A stretch of 64,000 nucleotides of DNA from Epiperipatus broadwayi (lineage: Eukaryota; Onychophora; Udeonychophora; Euonychophora; Peripatidae): positions 1,362,501 through 1,426,500 of the forward strand of contig JAQFVV010000229.1 of assembly GCA_028023455.1 (NCBI GenBank), in the 5' to 3' direction. The position numbers were made by a program, and so were the translations under genes. The notes under the pieces were generated by a model. That model worked only from the letters and a program-made list of their open reading frames with translations, ran no database searches and had not been told where the DNA came from. The stretch's first letter is position 1. Every line of letters starts with the position of its first letter. Of this stretch, positions 1 through 64,000 are shown piece by piece.

Positions 1-1665
1 ACACTTCTATTATCCCAAATGGCGTATAGTTTCTAAAATCTGAACTGGTAATTCTTCGGGAAAATATTTTATAATTTTTTTTTTCTTAGTTATTACAGAA
101 AAACTTTTTAAATTTTGTAATAACAATCTCATAATATAGTGACTAATAAATTTGTTTCTATGCCTAAAACTTGAGATCAAATCTGAAATATAAATTGAGG
201 ATTTTTTTTTATTTGAGGTTCTTCTTTTCCAAAAATACCGCCATTATGGCCAATTCACTATTAGTTAATCTATCTATCTAATATTGATCTGTTATTGGTA
301 ATGATTATAATAATTAAAAAAAACTGTAATGTGAAATAAAAATTGTATACAATATGAAGTTAATTTTATAGCTTTAAAAATTCTTTTTGTAAATTTGAAA
401 CATTACGGGAAAATTGTTTATAAATAATAGCTTATTAATTTGTTCATATGAATATACTGTCTATTATAAATGCTGCGATATACTTTAGCTACTCATAAAT
501 ACATACTTAATTATACTTTTTTATATTTTAAAGGCTAAAAAAGAAAAAAAAAGGATTTTAACATAGAAATAATATATACCATATAAAAGTATGCATATAT
601 GATAGCAACATTATATTAAGTAATTAAAACAAACTACAGTATCGACAGAAGAAATTCCAAGTACATTTTCGAAGTAAATGTACATCCAATAAATCGCATG
701 TTAATGTTTATTTTAAGTTTTACATTTATCATCAGTCTTTTTTAAATATCTATTTCAACTATTTGTAAAAAGAATGACACTAATTAATATAAGTTAAAAT
801 AATTTGCTTAATAAATGGCTCACTGCAGGGGAAAGGTCTTTCCAAAAGCCCATCAAGAATGAGCGCGAGAGGTTTGCAGTCTCTCAATTTAATTTCAAAA
901 AAGAACAGTAAAAGCGAAAGCAGCATTCATCATGTTTATTAATTTCTAGGTAGCGGAGATTTAAGCAGTTTTCTATTCTTGTTTTACTGCCAGCTAAAAG
1001 TAGTTGGATGCCAATTTATTAACCAGTGTTGAATGGCCACGGATTTGAGTGAAAAACAAAGAAAAATAAATAATCAAAAACATTATCCACATAATTATAT
1101 AAAAGTCAAATAAATCATTCTTATTTTATAAAATATACAGCCAAAACACCTGTAGAAATAATAATATATATAATGAGCATATTAAAGTATGCAATTCTGT
1201 TTGCACATACATTCAAAACAACTTACTTCATATCTTATATATAACTGCATATATTTAATATTAACAAATCATTCAGAAAAATATTTTATTTTAAATAATA
1301 ATTACCAGTGTTAGTTTATGTTCGAATCAATAGCCAAATTTCTCTTTGACAGTACAGATGGCAGGAAAAAAAATACTATTTCACACAGTCCACAATCAAC
1401 TTAAGTAGGTTCTCTACAATCTTATAAAATACAACTATGATATTCGAAATAGTTACCTGTCAACAAGAATTATAGTAATAATAATAATACCTCACAATAG
1501 GTTTTTAGCAGCAAAAACTAGCCTAAATCTTTCACGGCAATTATTTATAACTGTATAATATTTATAACTACAAAATGTCCATTCTTTAACTGGATATACA
1601 CAACAATGACATCACTTATATGATTATCTTTGAAAGTATTTCTTCTGCTAGCAGAACTTGATTAA
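1..1665. other. AT-rich sequence, no gene seen
   Basis: No open frame with recognisable coding content on either strand. It may be intron of the guanylyl cyclase gene or upstream intergenic sequence. No recognisable kinase-homology exon was found here. Confidence 0.5.
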
Positions 1666-1669
1666 ATAA

Positions 1670-2075
1670 AATGCCTGAATAATTTGATGCAGTAATAGAA
1701 AGGTGAACTCTCGAGTTCAAGGTCAATTGTTAAAAGTCCACGCTATCTCTCCCAATGCTTAAACTTTTTTATGAACTTCCAAGCAATAAAATCATTAAAA
1801 AATTTTAACCTTTTTGATTTAATACATTAACAGAAAGACAGATGTTGTAACTCAAGGTCTGTAGATTGTACTTCTAGCATTTTCAGTGCTCGGATTTTTT
1901 GTGAACTTCCCAAGCAATTATACCGTTTGATTATTTTTACCTAGCATAATTTAATGTAATGGTAATAATAGGATAGTGGCAAATTCTAGAGCTCAATATC
2001 TATGAGCTATGATCCATCTTTGTCACTTGCACTGCTCATACATCTTATAAACTTCCCAACAATAAATTATTCAAT
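1670..2075 (+). repeat. Three tandem copies of a tRNA-derived SINE (type 3)
   Basis: Copies at about 1670-1800, 1812-1935 and 1945-2075. Each starts with a decayed tRNA-like head (TTTGATGCAG, TTTAATACA and TTTAATGTAATGG variants of an A box), passes a degenerate B-box region and ends in a shared body (AATGCTTAAAC, AGTGCTCGG, CTGCTCATAC; then TGAACTTCC or AAACTTCCC, AAGCAAT). The shared order and spacing show one family. Related copies are at 40.4 kb (minus) and 44.4 kb, with heads at 9.4, 21.1, 23.4 and 59.9 kb. Confidence 0.6.
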
Positions 2076-2079
2076 TGTT

Positions 2080-3680
2080 TTTTTTTTACTAAGTAATAGA
2101 TGATTCCTTATTTTTATATACTGTTATCTAAAATTGCAAGGTATGCATAACTATAAAATGTGTAGATGTTGTGGTTATATGCAATCATAATAAACACAGC
2201 CCTGCACATTATCATTAAATATATTTATTATTAAGGACTTACATATAATATATTGTAGCAGAATTCTGCCTATTAGAAAATTGTATAATGGTATCTTATT
2301 CCAGGGAAATGACTATTTATCTATAGGATGTGCAGAGGGTGATTGTATGCAAGATGGGGTGACTATGACCTTAAAATTTAAACCTATACAATGATAGTCA
2401 TTGATAATGGTCACAATGAATCTCATGTCAAACACTGGTTTCAAGATACCCCCGGTCACATTTACTGATCATCATCTACCCCACGTATAGATGTGTTTTA
2501 ATTAGCCCTATCAGAGAAGCTACTTTGTAATGTGCTTTAAATATCAAACACACACCAAATACTTCTATAATGGATGAAAAATTAATAAGAAATGAGGCTT
2601 TTTAATAATAACAATTAATTTATTTAATAATCCCTCATCGCCAAGAAATATTGAGTAGAAAGAAAAGAAAAAGTAAAATTACTAAAATGAACATTGGAAA
2701 ATGTAAAAAAAAATGATAGAAGATATTGAAAAAAATAAGAAAAATAAGAAATATTCAGTAGAAAGAGTGAAATATTAGGAAGAACATCTGAAAATATGAA
2801 AAAATAATTTTAAAAAGCAGGGAAGAAATTTTTAAAAAAGATGAGAAAACTGTAAAAAGTACAAAGGAACTGAAACCTACAAATAGGTACATAAAAACTA
2901 TGGAAACATTTATGTTTAGAAAAGAAATTGGAATAAACCTAATGGAACTATTTTAATTTAGTCAAGTATTTATTGAAGATACTACAATTTATGTGAAATT
3001 ACAATACAAACAAAATTTATGAATAAAATAACATGAAAAATCTTGTACAAAAAAAAAATAGGAATCTATTGAAGAATTGAACAATAAAGTAAATTGTCAT
3101 AAATATTGAATAACTGAAATTTTGACATTCACTAAGTCAGTGACAATATTCATAGAGGCAATATTTCAATCTCTTTCAATTATAAGTAAAGATCATGGAA
3201 AGAATAAATGAAAATGATTTTGATAAAAGTTTATGATATTCAAGTTATTAACCTGATGTGAAACTATTCACTTGATTGACATTTGGCTGTATAAATCCAC
3301 TATATAGAATTCAACATGAAAGAAAATATCTATCTTAAATGTTAATATCAATTCAATATTCCTTCAGTTTTTAAACTTACCATAGTATAAACAATAATAG
3401 CCATTCTCTCTCTACGATTCTAGCACAATTTATTAATAATGATCTGATACCAGATCTATATAACCATATAAACAAGTTTGGCATTCGTTCAAAAGTTTAG
3501 TGTTTTTTTTTTCTAATTTTAAGCTATTATCTTGATAGTAAAATAAAAATCAAAATTTCTTGCAGTTGCATAACTGCACAGATTCTAGCTTTGAATATCA
3601 GGTCCTCACTGATAAATATTAAATTCAAATTTTAAAAAAAAGAAGATGAATAAATTAAACTATATCTGGTGAATAATTAT
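2080..3680. other. AT-rich sequence, no gene seen
   Basis: Purine-rich stretch at 2640-2900 and poly-A/T runs; no supported coding region, no clear repeat borders. Confidence 0.5.
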
Positions 3681-4545
3681 TCAAACTTATAACAGATGTT
3701 ACTAGAGCATTATGTGTTAATAAAGGTGTATTAAATTACTTAGAAAAAGTTCAAAGGGAAGTAGAAAGACATGCATTGTATGCAGATGTATGGACAGCAA
3801 GGGAGGCAATTCAAGGAGAAATGGGATGGTCAAGTTTTGATATGAGAGATGCAAAAAGTAAAATGAAAATGTTTGATAGATTGCAGTTTATGGATAATAA
3901 AAGAATAGCCAAAATAGTATTTAAATGGGTTATGAGTAAAGGACAGGCAACAAGATGGGTGAGAAAAGTAATGTGGTATGCAAAAGATTTGGATAAAGAA
4001 TTTATATCAGTATATTTGTACAAAAGATGGGATAATTGTGTTAGGAGGATTGTTGAGTGTTATAGTGGTAAGAAATGGGATAAAAATAGATTTATTAATA
4101 AAGAATAGAGAATTAGAGAGATGGAGAACTAGTATGGAGAGTAAAAAGAGTGTAAATATATATAGAAATAAACAGAATCTTAGATGTGAGTTAATATATG
4201 ATAATAGTAAGAAAGTAGTTTATTGTTTAAGGCTCAAACGGGATCTTTAGCAACAAGAGAATATACATGTAAATGAAAAAATATGGGTGATTTAGCCTGT
4301 AAATTATGTAGGGAAGGAATAGAAAATATTAGGCATCTGTTAATTGAATGTAAATGCTTGAAAACAGAAAGGGTACTTATAATGAAATTATGGAAGAATA
4401 AATATGAAAAAAGTGATTATACAGAAAGTGGATTATTGTTTTTTATGCTGGGTTTGGGAAAAGATAAGGGGGATTTAGATATAAAAGCCATAGAGTTGAC
4501 AAAGATTATGTTGTGGAAATGAGATGGAGCAGAATATGGGAAAAC
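3680..4545 (+). pseudogene. Decayed non-LTR retrotransposon, C-terminal part after the reverse transcriptase
   Basis: Three overlapping open pieces (3776-4108, 3978-4250, 4283-4522) in shifted frames, with homologous coding upstream from about 3690 (RALCVNKGVLNYLEKVQ). The first piece has the motif EAIQGEMGWSSFDMRDAKSK, the pattern that follows the RT domain in many animal LINEs (GELGW..f..r...AKL). The last piece has CKLCREGIENIRHLLIECK, a C-x2-C ... H-x4-C zinc-binding motif typical of LINE C-termini. RT catalytic motifs are absent, so the copy is 5'-truncated, and at least two frameshifts make it non-functional. Exact clade undecided. Confidence 0.7.
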
Positions 4546-5325
4546 TTAGACTGGGGAATGGAAAATAAAGTGTCTAACAGATTTCTCTGGCCATAGTTGC
4601 TGAGAGATTTTTGACTTCGCTTAAGAAAAAGCTACAGTACATCACATCATCACATATTGTATTTTTTTTTAAATGTATATGTTATATATGATTTACTCCA
4701 GAAAAAAAAATTGATAGCAGATAATGAAAATGGATAATATACTAAATTCAAACTAACTCATATTTCAATATGCACTGCAAGTACAACCTTTGAATGTTCT
4801 CTTAATTCTCTTTATTAACCTAGCTGAGAATTCTTGATTGGAAAGTAAGTGGTGGTGAAAAATCTTTCATAAGAAAAGAAAAAGATAATTTGTGATTTGA
4901 TTCTATATCCTTATTATTTATCTAATTAAATTAATAAATCATGAATATAATTTGTATATTTTAGTGTAAAAGTATATGAATATTAATAAACCTGTAACAG
5001 TTATTGACAGGGTAAAGTCAAAACAATTATTTGAATTTTTCCATGGTACTAACTAAAACTTTCATCGGAAATTGGATTAGACAATATTTGATAATGAAAA
5101 ATTATTCAACATTATACATATAAAAATAATAAACATCAGAAAAAAATGGGGAATACTTAAATCATATGCTGAAAATATAATACTTGTTGTTATTGAAGTC
5201 ATGGGTAAAATTTGGATGATTGACAAAATATATTGAAATTTCTTTATTGGGAAATAAAATAAAATATCCCTTGAGTATATTCTAAATAAGTTTGATCATT
5301 CAGATCAATATGTTGAAGATCCATG
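4546..5325. other. AT-rich sequence, no gene seen
   Basis: No supported gene or repeat; follows the LINE remnant. Confidence 0.45.
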
Positions 5326-5326
5326 T

Positions 5327-5417
5327 TTTTTTTCCCCATATGTCAAAGCATCAGCCGGGAACTGTCTGCAAACAACTGTTTGCAAGGCAGCTGCGCTGAC
5401 CTCTCGGCTACCAACGC
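5327..5417 (-). repeat. tRNA-derived SINE (type 1), minus strand
   Basis: The reverse complement of 5348-5417 begins GCGTTGGTAGCCGAGAGGTC, matching the A-box head of the 15.8-kb copy, and ends in a decayed GCTGATGC terminus followed by ACATATGGGG and an A-run. The B-box region is partly lost, so it is inactive. Confidence 0.7.
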
Positions 5418-6215
5418 TTGATTTGTTATTATTTATTCGTTTATATACAAAGAAAAATTTGTGTATCAGTGACAAAATAACCTAATCACATATTTGATCC
5501 TACAAAGAAAAATGTCTTACTTAGAATTGTTTATCTTGTCTTGAAATGGAAAAATTTGATATCTATATCTCTTAAAAATGAAGTTTTCTGACATGAAAAT
5601 CAGACTTATTAAATAGATTTTGTAATCAGTTTTAAACTATATAATATGTTACTTAGCATTTCAAAATTTGCTAATTTCATTATTACTGTAATTTATAATG
5701 AATCTTATAATTTTTATTTTTATTACAGAGACTTCTCTTACCTCACCAATTATGTTGAAATCATCTAGTCAAAATATGTAATCTAAATTTGCACCTGTCT
5801 TTTCAATATATTCAAAAGGGCAATTGGTTCCAACACACTTAATTTTATGAATTACATTATCCGATTTAAGTGTACATATTTTATACTCTGCATTATTAAA
5901 AAAAATTGTATAACTTTAAAAGTATTTTTAAACCAATTTTAAAATTTCTACAGCAAATGATTTTAATGAAGTTATTAATACGTGCATAATGTTATTTTAA
6001 AATTATTAATATATTTATTCCGAGATTCCTTGCTATTCATTTTTTGACATATTAGTTTGATAATGCTCAAATCTGCATACCTTGTTATTCCTTTGCAGAA
6101 ATAATCTGAAAACTATCGTTTTATTTTCATTGGGGATGAGTGATTTTTGGTTCACTTATTCTCTGAGATCTTTAAAAAAGCTTAAATATTTGAATTTAGA
6201 TCTATTTATCAACAA

Positions 6216-6316
6216 GCGTCGGTGGCGGAGAGGTCACACAACCGCCTTACAAGCTGTTGTCCCAGCTTAGTGGGTTCACTTCTCGGCCGATGCTATAACA
6301 CGTGAGAAAAAAAAAG
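6216..6316 (+). repeat. tRNA-derived SINE (type 1)
   Basis: tRNA-like head 6216-6293. GCGTCGG at the start pairs with CCGATGC at 6287-6293 over seven positions (one G-T), like an acceptor stem. A box GGCGGAGAGG, B box GGGTTCACTTC. The tail GCTATAACACGTGAGA leads into a 9-base A-run. The second-best preserved copy of the family; a 62-aa frame across it is fortuitous. Confidence 0.75.
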
Positions 6317-7576
6317 GAAGAAAGTAGAATATAAAATAAACATCAGACTCACTGGGATCAGAAAATATGCAGATCATGAGATCATGAACAAACTGAAAAC
6401 ATTACTAAGTATGTCAGAAAGTTTATGGATATTGGATATAGCTATAAAACTTTGAATAAGTGTATTAATAATTTTTAAAAAAAAACATTATAGCAATCAA
6501 TAATATTTTTTGTACAGCAAAAAATTGATATACCTAGTATACATTTCCCAAGGTTAATAATTACTTAAAAACATTTACTAAAATGGTTTTAAAATTGGTT
6601 GTAAAACACTTTTAAATTTAAATAACTTTTTCAAATATCAAAAAATAAAATATTCCCATTTGAGAGGATTAATGTAATTATAAAATTAAGGGTGCCTGAA
6701 CCAATTACTTATCTGAATATATTAAAGAGACAAAAACAAATTTAGATGCTAGAGTGATTCAATATAGACATTAAAATAGAAATAAATGTAATCTCTATTA
6801 TAATTCAGTTTTCTTCAAACTTAGAAGATAGACACGGGTACATATTTTACTCAGATGACGTCAACATAATTTGTGTAAGAAGAAAAGACACTAGAAGTAA
6901 TATTTAAAAAAATCATGATTTATTTTAAATTTAAAATACAAAATGAACCAATATTATAGTAACAACGAAATTACTAAATTTTGAAATATTTATTAATTAG
7001 ATGTAAGCGCATGGGGGCGCGATTTAAGAAAAGCTTGAAAATTGTTTACTGGATTAAATAGCCCCTTATACAGCTAAAATTTGATTATTAGACCTCTTTA
7101 TCAAATATAAAACTTTTAATAATGACTTTAAAATGTTGAAGGATTTTTTAAATAAATACTAATAATATAAAAGAAGAATCAAGTCTTCTTAGTAAATAAA
7201 AAAAAATATTTATTCATAATCAACATTTCCATAGTTCAGTATTCATTTATCTATTAGATCTTTATTATAGATATATGTGCGTGCATATGCTAAAAATAAT
7301 ATTTATCAAAAAAATTTAATTGTCACTTATCAGGCATATTTTTTCTCAAAAAAAGAAATATATATATATATTAATATAGAAATAAACTAGCCTGATAAAT
7401 AGCAAGAGATGGTGTCTGCAAGTGCCGATTTAATACACATAATCACAATTCCAAAGTCAAGGATGTTATTGTTTAGATTTTATTAAATGTATACATTCAT
7501 AATGAGACCTTTTAAAAGAACATATTGTATAAATATTTAATCTTGTTTTATGATGTTATTTATTGTCACTATTCAG
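6317..7576. other. AT-rich sequence ending in the acceptor of the first seen cyclase exon
   Basis: Intronic at its right end. No coding motif of the cyclase dimerisation or kinase-homology region was found on the + strand. Confidence 0.5.
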
Positions 7577-59430
<51,854 letters not shown>

Positions 59431-59880
59431 TAATAACTTTTATTCATTTTTCTATTATTTCTTCTCTAATTATTATGAATATCTTTTGATTATTGTTTGA
59501 TCTGAGAATAATTGAAGACATTATTATGGATGAAATGATAGCAAAATGAATACAAACTTTATAATAGTTTAAAAAATGATATATAACTTTATAATAGTTA
59601 GTTGTAATGATGATATCATTTATTTATAAGATTAATTATTTTATTATAATTTACATAAACAAATAGATTATCCTAATATTAAAGATATAAATTTCTTAAA
59701 AAATAATGTTATACTTTTATTTAAATTATACTAGTTGTTTTATTTTACATCAATTTGTTTTATATAATTTTTACAAAAAAAAACACTAATTCATTGATAA
59801 TTTGATAATCTTAAATTTATTTTATAACTAATTTTAAAGAATCTGCTTTTATTATCTCTAGAGGGAAAAGTTTAATAGAA
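59431..59880 (+). other. 3' untranslated/flanking sequence of the guanylyl cyclase gene
   Basis: Very AT-rich, no open frame. ATTAAA near 59678 could be a weak poly(A) signal, but no GU-rich tract follows it closely. A canonical AATAAA occurs at about 60250. The transcript end cannot be fixed from sequence. Confidence 0.3.
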
Positions 59881-59884
59881 CTTG

Positions 59885-59965
59885 TCCTGCATAGTATAGA
59901 CACTCAGCTATTTTGATCCATGGATCATAGCTCATTACTTCTAACATTTTATAATCTGGACAAGA
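59885..59965 (+). repeat. tRNA-like SINE remnant (type 3)
   Basis: TTTTGATCCATGGATCATAG and CTCATTACTTCTAACATTT resemble the GATCCATGGATTATGGTTCA...CTTCTAGTG part of the 44.4-kb copy. Confidence 0.4.
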
Positions 59966-60079
59966 AGCTATTTTTGTTACTTCTGGTCTCCTACCATTAT
60001 GTAATCTGAGTAACAAGAAATATAGTACTCCATGCTCTATTAATTTGTACTACTTACATTCTATTATTAATAATACTCC

Positions 60080-60398
60080 TGGCAATCATTTATATGGCTT
60101 TTCTCTAGAAACAATCTTATTTGATTTTTCAGGCCCTTTGGAGTCATAATCAATTGGCATCTCTTGCTGTTTAGCCTATTCTTATATCTTCAGCTTTCTT
60201 GAACATATATATATATACTCAGGTGTATTAGATTTCATAACACAACCAAAATAAAACTTTATTTATGCTACAAGTGAAAACTTAAATCTGTTTTCTTTCT
60301 TATCCATTAACTTAAATCCTCAACATCAACATATTTCAAAAGCATGAAGATTTTTTTTTTGATCTTGCTTCATTAATTTTGAACTTTTACATCCATAG
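60080..60398. other. 3' flanking sequence, nothing recognised
   Basis: AT-rich with no open frame; contains an AATAAA at about 60250. Confidence 0.4.
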
Positions 60399-60399
60399 C

Positions 60400-61195
60400 T
60401 TCATTTTTATATGACGCTATGTTTACAATTGTATTACATTCAAATATCAGCCTTTCAAGCTAATTGTGCATGCGTCTTTTGAGAGTGTTAAATAATAAAT
60501 GAATACTTTCTTCTACAATACAAGATATAGTATTTATGCAGGAATAAAAGGAATCCTCTTATTCCTACGACTCAAATTCTTTTATATGAGCAAATCTGAA
60601 GTACTGTTGAGGAAAGCGTGAAAATAGAATTCTCACTTTAAATTACTATTTATGATGTTTAAATGAATGACGTCGGTGAAATTGTCTAGAATTTACTAAA
60701 CGTCACTCTAACTGAAACTTAATTATAAGTAAATAAGCATTTATTTTTATATAACGCTATGTTTACAATTGTAGAAGAAAGTATTCATTTATTATTTAAC
60801 ACTCTCAAAAGACGCATGCACAATTAGCTTGAAAGGCTGATATTTGAATGTAATACAATTGTAAACATAGTGTCATATAAAAATAAATGCTTATTTACTT
60901 ATAATTAAGTTTCAGTTAGAGTGACGTTTAGTAAATTCTAGACAATTTCACAGATGTCATTCATTCAAACATCGTAAATAGTAATTTAAAGTGAGAATTC
61001 TATTCTCACGCTTTCCTCAACAGTACTTCAGATTTGCTCATATAAAAGAATTTGAGTCGTAGAAATAAGAGGATTCCTTTTATTCCTGCATAAATACTAT
61101 ATCTTGTAGAAGAAAGTATTCATTTATTATTTAACACTCTCAAAAGACGCATGCACAATTAGCTTGAAAGGCTGATAATTGAATGTAATCCATAG
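60400..61195. mobile_element. Complex foldback array (GCCTTTCAAGC family), order T'-S-T-S'-T
   Basis: Block T (GAAAGTATTCATTTATTATT ... ACGCATGCACAATTAGCTTG, AAAGGCTGATA, GAATGTAAT; about 80 bp) occurs inverted at 60442-60518 and direct at 60772-60855 and 61107-61189. Block S, about 240 bp (CAAGATATAGTATTTATGCA ... GTAAATAAGCATTTATTTTT), lies at 60519-60771 and inverted at 60857-61106. S and S' therefore flank a central T, and the outer T'/T pair extends the stem past 300 bp. T shares GCCTTTCAAGCTAA, TGTTAA and AATAATAAATGAATACTTTC with the 14.4-kb element. Only scattered differences separate the arms. No coding capacity. Confidence 0.8.
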
Positions 61196-61739
61196 CTTCA
61201 ATAATAGATCTTTTAAAGAAATCTAAACATTTTTTCAGTTAATTGATTTTCTAAACTTGTATTCTTCCATTTAATGCTTTTTCCAACTCTTTACTGTTGA
61301 ATATTTTGATGATGAATGATTAACAGAAGTTAAAGCTGTCAATAAATTCTTAATTCTCAATTTAAAAATCCGCTGCTATATATGTTATATATTTGTAACT
61401 CCGGGTCTCCTATATGTTCACTTATAAAAGTTCAGTAGCATATAAAAGATTGTCAATGTTTCTTCCATATGAGTTTCATTGTATATTCAATATATAAGAG
61501 TAAGACACTATCTTCTCTGCCTTTGCTAATATAAAATCAATTTATAGCTACTAGTTCTATAAAAATTCCTCATATTTTGGTATATCCACAAATCTACAAA
61601 AATTAAGTCTTTCATTATAATCATTTCCAATATTAACTGAACTTTTCAATTATCTATGTTGGCAATAATATACATTTAGCAGTTGAGTTTTTTTTTTTTA
61701 AGGATTTCATTTATATTAATTTTCAGCACTTCACTTTTG

Positions 61740-61910
61740 TGCGATATAAAAATTACCTTATAATTTGTATCGGCCTTTCAAGCCAATTGTGCAAACGCTT
61801 TTTATTTAACACTCGCAAAGCGTTTGCACAATTGGCTTGAAAGGCCAATATGAATGTAATTACAATTATATACAGACGCTATAAAAATAAATGCCGACTT
61901 ATAATTTGAT
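61740..61910. mobile_element. Near-perfect hairpin, short member of the same foldback family
   Basis: Perfect 30-bp arms: GGCCTTTCAAGCCAATTGTG ... at 61772-61801 and its complement at 61817-61846, around a spacer of about 15 bp (TTTATTTAACACTCG region). Flanks ATGAATGTAATTACAATTAT, GACGCTATAAAAATAAATGC and ATACATTCTAGAACA match the S/T border and S block of the 60-61-kb array. Confidence 0.75.
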
Positions 61911-64000
61911 ACATTCTAGAACACTTATTTGATGTAGAAACTGATTTCTATGTTCTTGATTGGTATTCCAAATGAATTGGTATTATTTCATCAGCACTTT
62001 CTTAGTTTAGTATAAAAATTTCTGATGCAATACCAACATTCCCACAGACCTTGTCTTTTGATGATAAGAATAATGTGGCTCTACTTTCTATTATTAAATG
62101 TCTAAAACATCTTTATTAAGTGTCCTGATTGTTGACTTTGGGTTATTGCTTTTCTTTATATTTCATCTATTTCATTTTGTTATTATCTATTGCAATTTTT
62201 TTTATCAAATATATAATAAATCATGAAAAAAATATTCCTGTTTTAATTTCAAAAAAATAAAAAGAACTACTATTTTTGGTTATTATAGGAACTATATAAA
62301 AGTTTATTATATTTTTTTAAAAAATTATTTTTTATTAATCCTGTAAACATGGTTTTTTTACTATTTACGCTACAATTGCCTGTATTAATCATATATGAAA
62401 AAATGAGATGTTTTGTTTGGTTATTTTGCCATTATCCATGAGAACAAGAGATTTTTGATTTTAATGAAATCATCTGAACTGATTATAATATTGTAATAGT
62501 CTTTGTTTCTAAAAATTCATAGTATGTTAAAGTATATTTAATGTAGAAAAAAGACTGGAATTACTTGAGATTTGGTTACAATAGGTAGAAAATGCTATTA
62601 TACTTCTTTTAATAATAAATTCCATCTACAATTGAAAATATAACTATTTAGCAAATATTTTGAAATCAAGATATTAATTTTTGAAAATATCTACAGCAGA
62701 ATAGTTAAAATGCTTTCATTCAGTACCTGAAATTTCATCAAAACTATTGAATTATGTAATGAAAATCTATCATTAAAAAAAAAAAAAAAATTTATAAGTC
62801 AATATATGCCTGTACAAAAAAATTATAAAACCATTTTTAAGAAAGAGAATGCAATTATTTTAGTGCACGAGTTGTTGTTTTTTTATTAAGTGTGATTAAA
62901 ATATTTTGATTTGAAAACTAAATGAAATTAGATGAAGATATTTCTATAATTCCAAACTATTTTTATTTTACTCATTAATACATGTTTTTATAAACTCGTT
63001 TTGCAAAATAATAAATATAAAAATGTCAGTGAGTCATTATGAGATTTAAATTTAATTTTGATCCTATAAATTTTTAGGCAGAAATTTTTGCATGTTAAAG
63101 AACCGCAAAATAGCAAAAACAAGGCAATACAACAACATTTATAATAAAATATAACTTCTTCAAGGGGTTAGAGCAAATAAAAACAGATATGACATACAAA
63201 GTCTCAGTACCCATTAAAAATTATAGATAAAAGACTAAAATAAATGTGAAGTTTGGTTTTATAATTCAAAACATTCACATCTATTATTTGAAAAATAGGT
63301 GTATGTGTACATTTATACAATTTTAATAAGACAATAATTACATTTATTTTAAAAACCAAAGCTAATATAAAATACTACATATGTTAGGCTTAAAATCTTT
63401 TTTATATTTACATTCTGTGATTTTAATTTTCCAAACAAAAAATAAAGATCTTTAAATTAAAGCTGAAGATTTTATAAATTATAAAAATAATTAATCTCAC
63501 AATTTATTTTAAAAAACATCATTACCAATTATTATCAGCAAAAGATTACACTTCAAATCAAAATATCTTTCTAGAATTTAAATATTGCTATTATCACTTC
63601 ATGCAATATAGCCACTCCTTAAAAAGCTCTCTTTTATCAGTACTTTGAGTTTCAGAAAAAATCAGTCACAGTTCAATTCAAATTCATCATCATCTTTTCC
63701 AATTAATAAAATAACTCTTGAACTATATAAGGGTAACAGAGGAAAGTGTTCATAAACACAAGTATAAGCAAAAGCACTTGTAATGGATAAAAACTTGCTC
63801 TTAACAACAGTGATTCTAAGCCTTCACTTAATCCAAAAAAAAAACGATATTTTCATTTTTTTAAAATAAATTACAGAGAAATACTTGCAATGAATTAAAA
63901 CTTAAAAGTAAACTCATTATTATTCTTAAATAAGCTTACTCTTAGCATTGAATAAAATGTATTGTACGTCATTTCAAATTCAAAAAAAAAACTCTATAGA
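61911..64000. other. AT-rich flank, nothing recognised
   Basis: No supported coding region, SINE or inverted repeat; several A/T homopolymer runs. Confidence 0.45.

Overview
This window looks like a piece of an AT-rich metazoan genome, by eye about three-quarters A+T. It has long introns, a non-operon layout, GT-AG splice signals, and many decayed retroelements, tRNA-derived SINEs, foldback elements and microsatellites. The taxon cannot be fixed from this sequence. The repeat mix (RTE-type and L1-like LINEs, a Penelope-like element, several tRNA-SINE types) suggests an invertebrate animal. There is one 500-base assembly gap (26195-26694).

The only host gene I can identify firmly is on the + strand. 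Five exons (7577-7700, 8606-8849, 20748-20846, 41897-41988, 59302-59430) join without a frame break into the C-terminal 228 residues of a particulate (receptor-type) guanylyl cyclase: the catalytic domain, a short tail and the stop codon. Both metal-binding aspartates, the Glu/Cys pair that selects GTP, and the Asn/Arg catalytic pair are present, so the protein should be active. The receptor, membrane and kinase-homology parts must lie upstream of base 1 or went unrecognised. The three large introns (about 11.9, 21.1 and 17.3 kb) hold nearly everything else.

Layout. 1-7576: AT-rich sequence with three SINE copies in tandem, a LINE C-terminal fragment and two further SINEs. Intron 8.8-20.7 kb: a >1 kb direct duplication (9470-10625 and 14213-15710), the second copy interrupted by a foldback element; an unidentified transposon-like ORF remnant; an L1-like LINE on the minus strand; an inverted pair of LINE 3' ends; a degenerate hammerhead-like motif. 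Intron 20.8-41.9 kb: a truncated RTE LINE, the gap, four adjoining tandem arrays (27.2-28.7 kb), a second L1-like fragment, a foldback element next to another inverted repeat, and a GC-richer inverted repeat. Intron 42.0-59.3 kb: a decayed Penelope-like element inserted in another repeat, a 330-bp tandem duplication, a possible minus-strand gene end (weak), and a longer RTE LINE. 59.4-64 kb: 3' flank with a complex foldback array and a near-perfect hairpin of the same family.

The most interesting unexplained structure is the foldback family (14.4, 60.4-61.2, 61.8 kb, perhaps 36.8 kb), whose arms begin with a GCCTTTCAAGC-type sequence. No element here encodes an intact transposase or reverse transcriptase.
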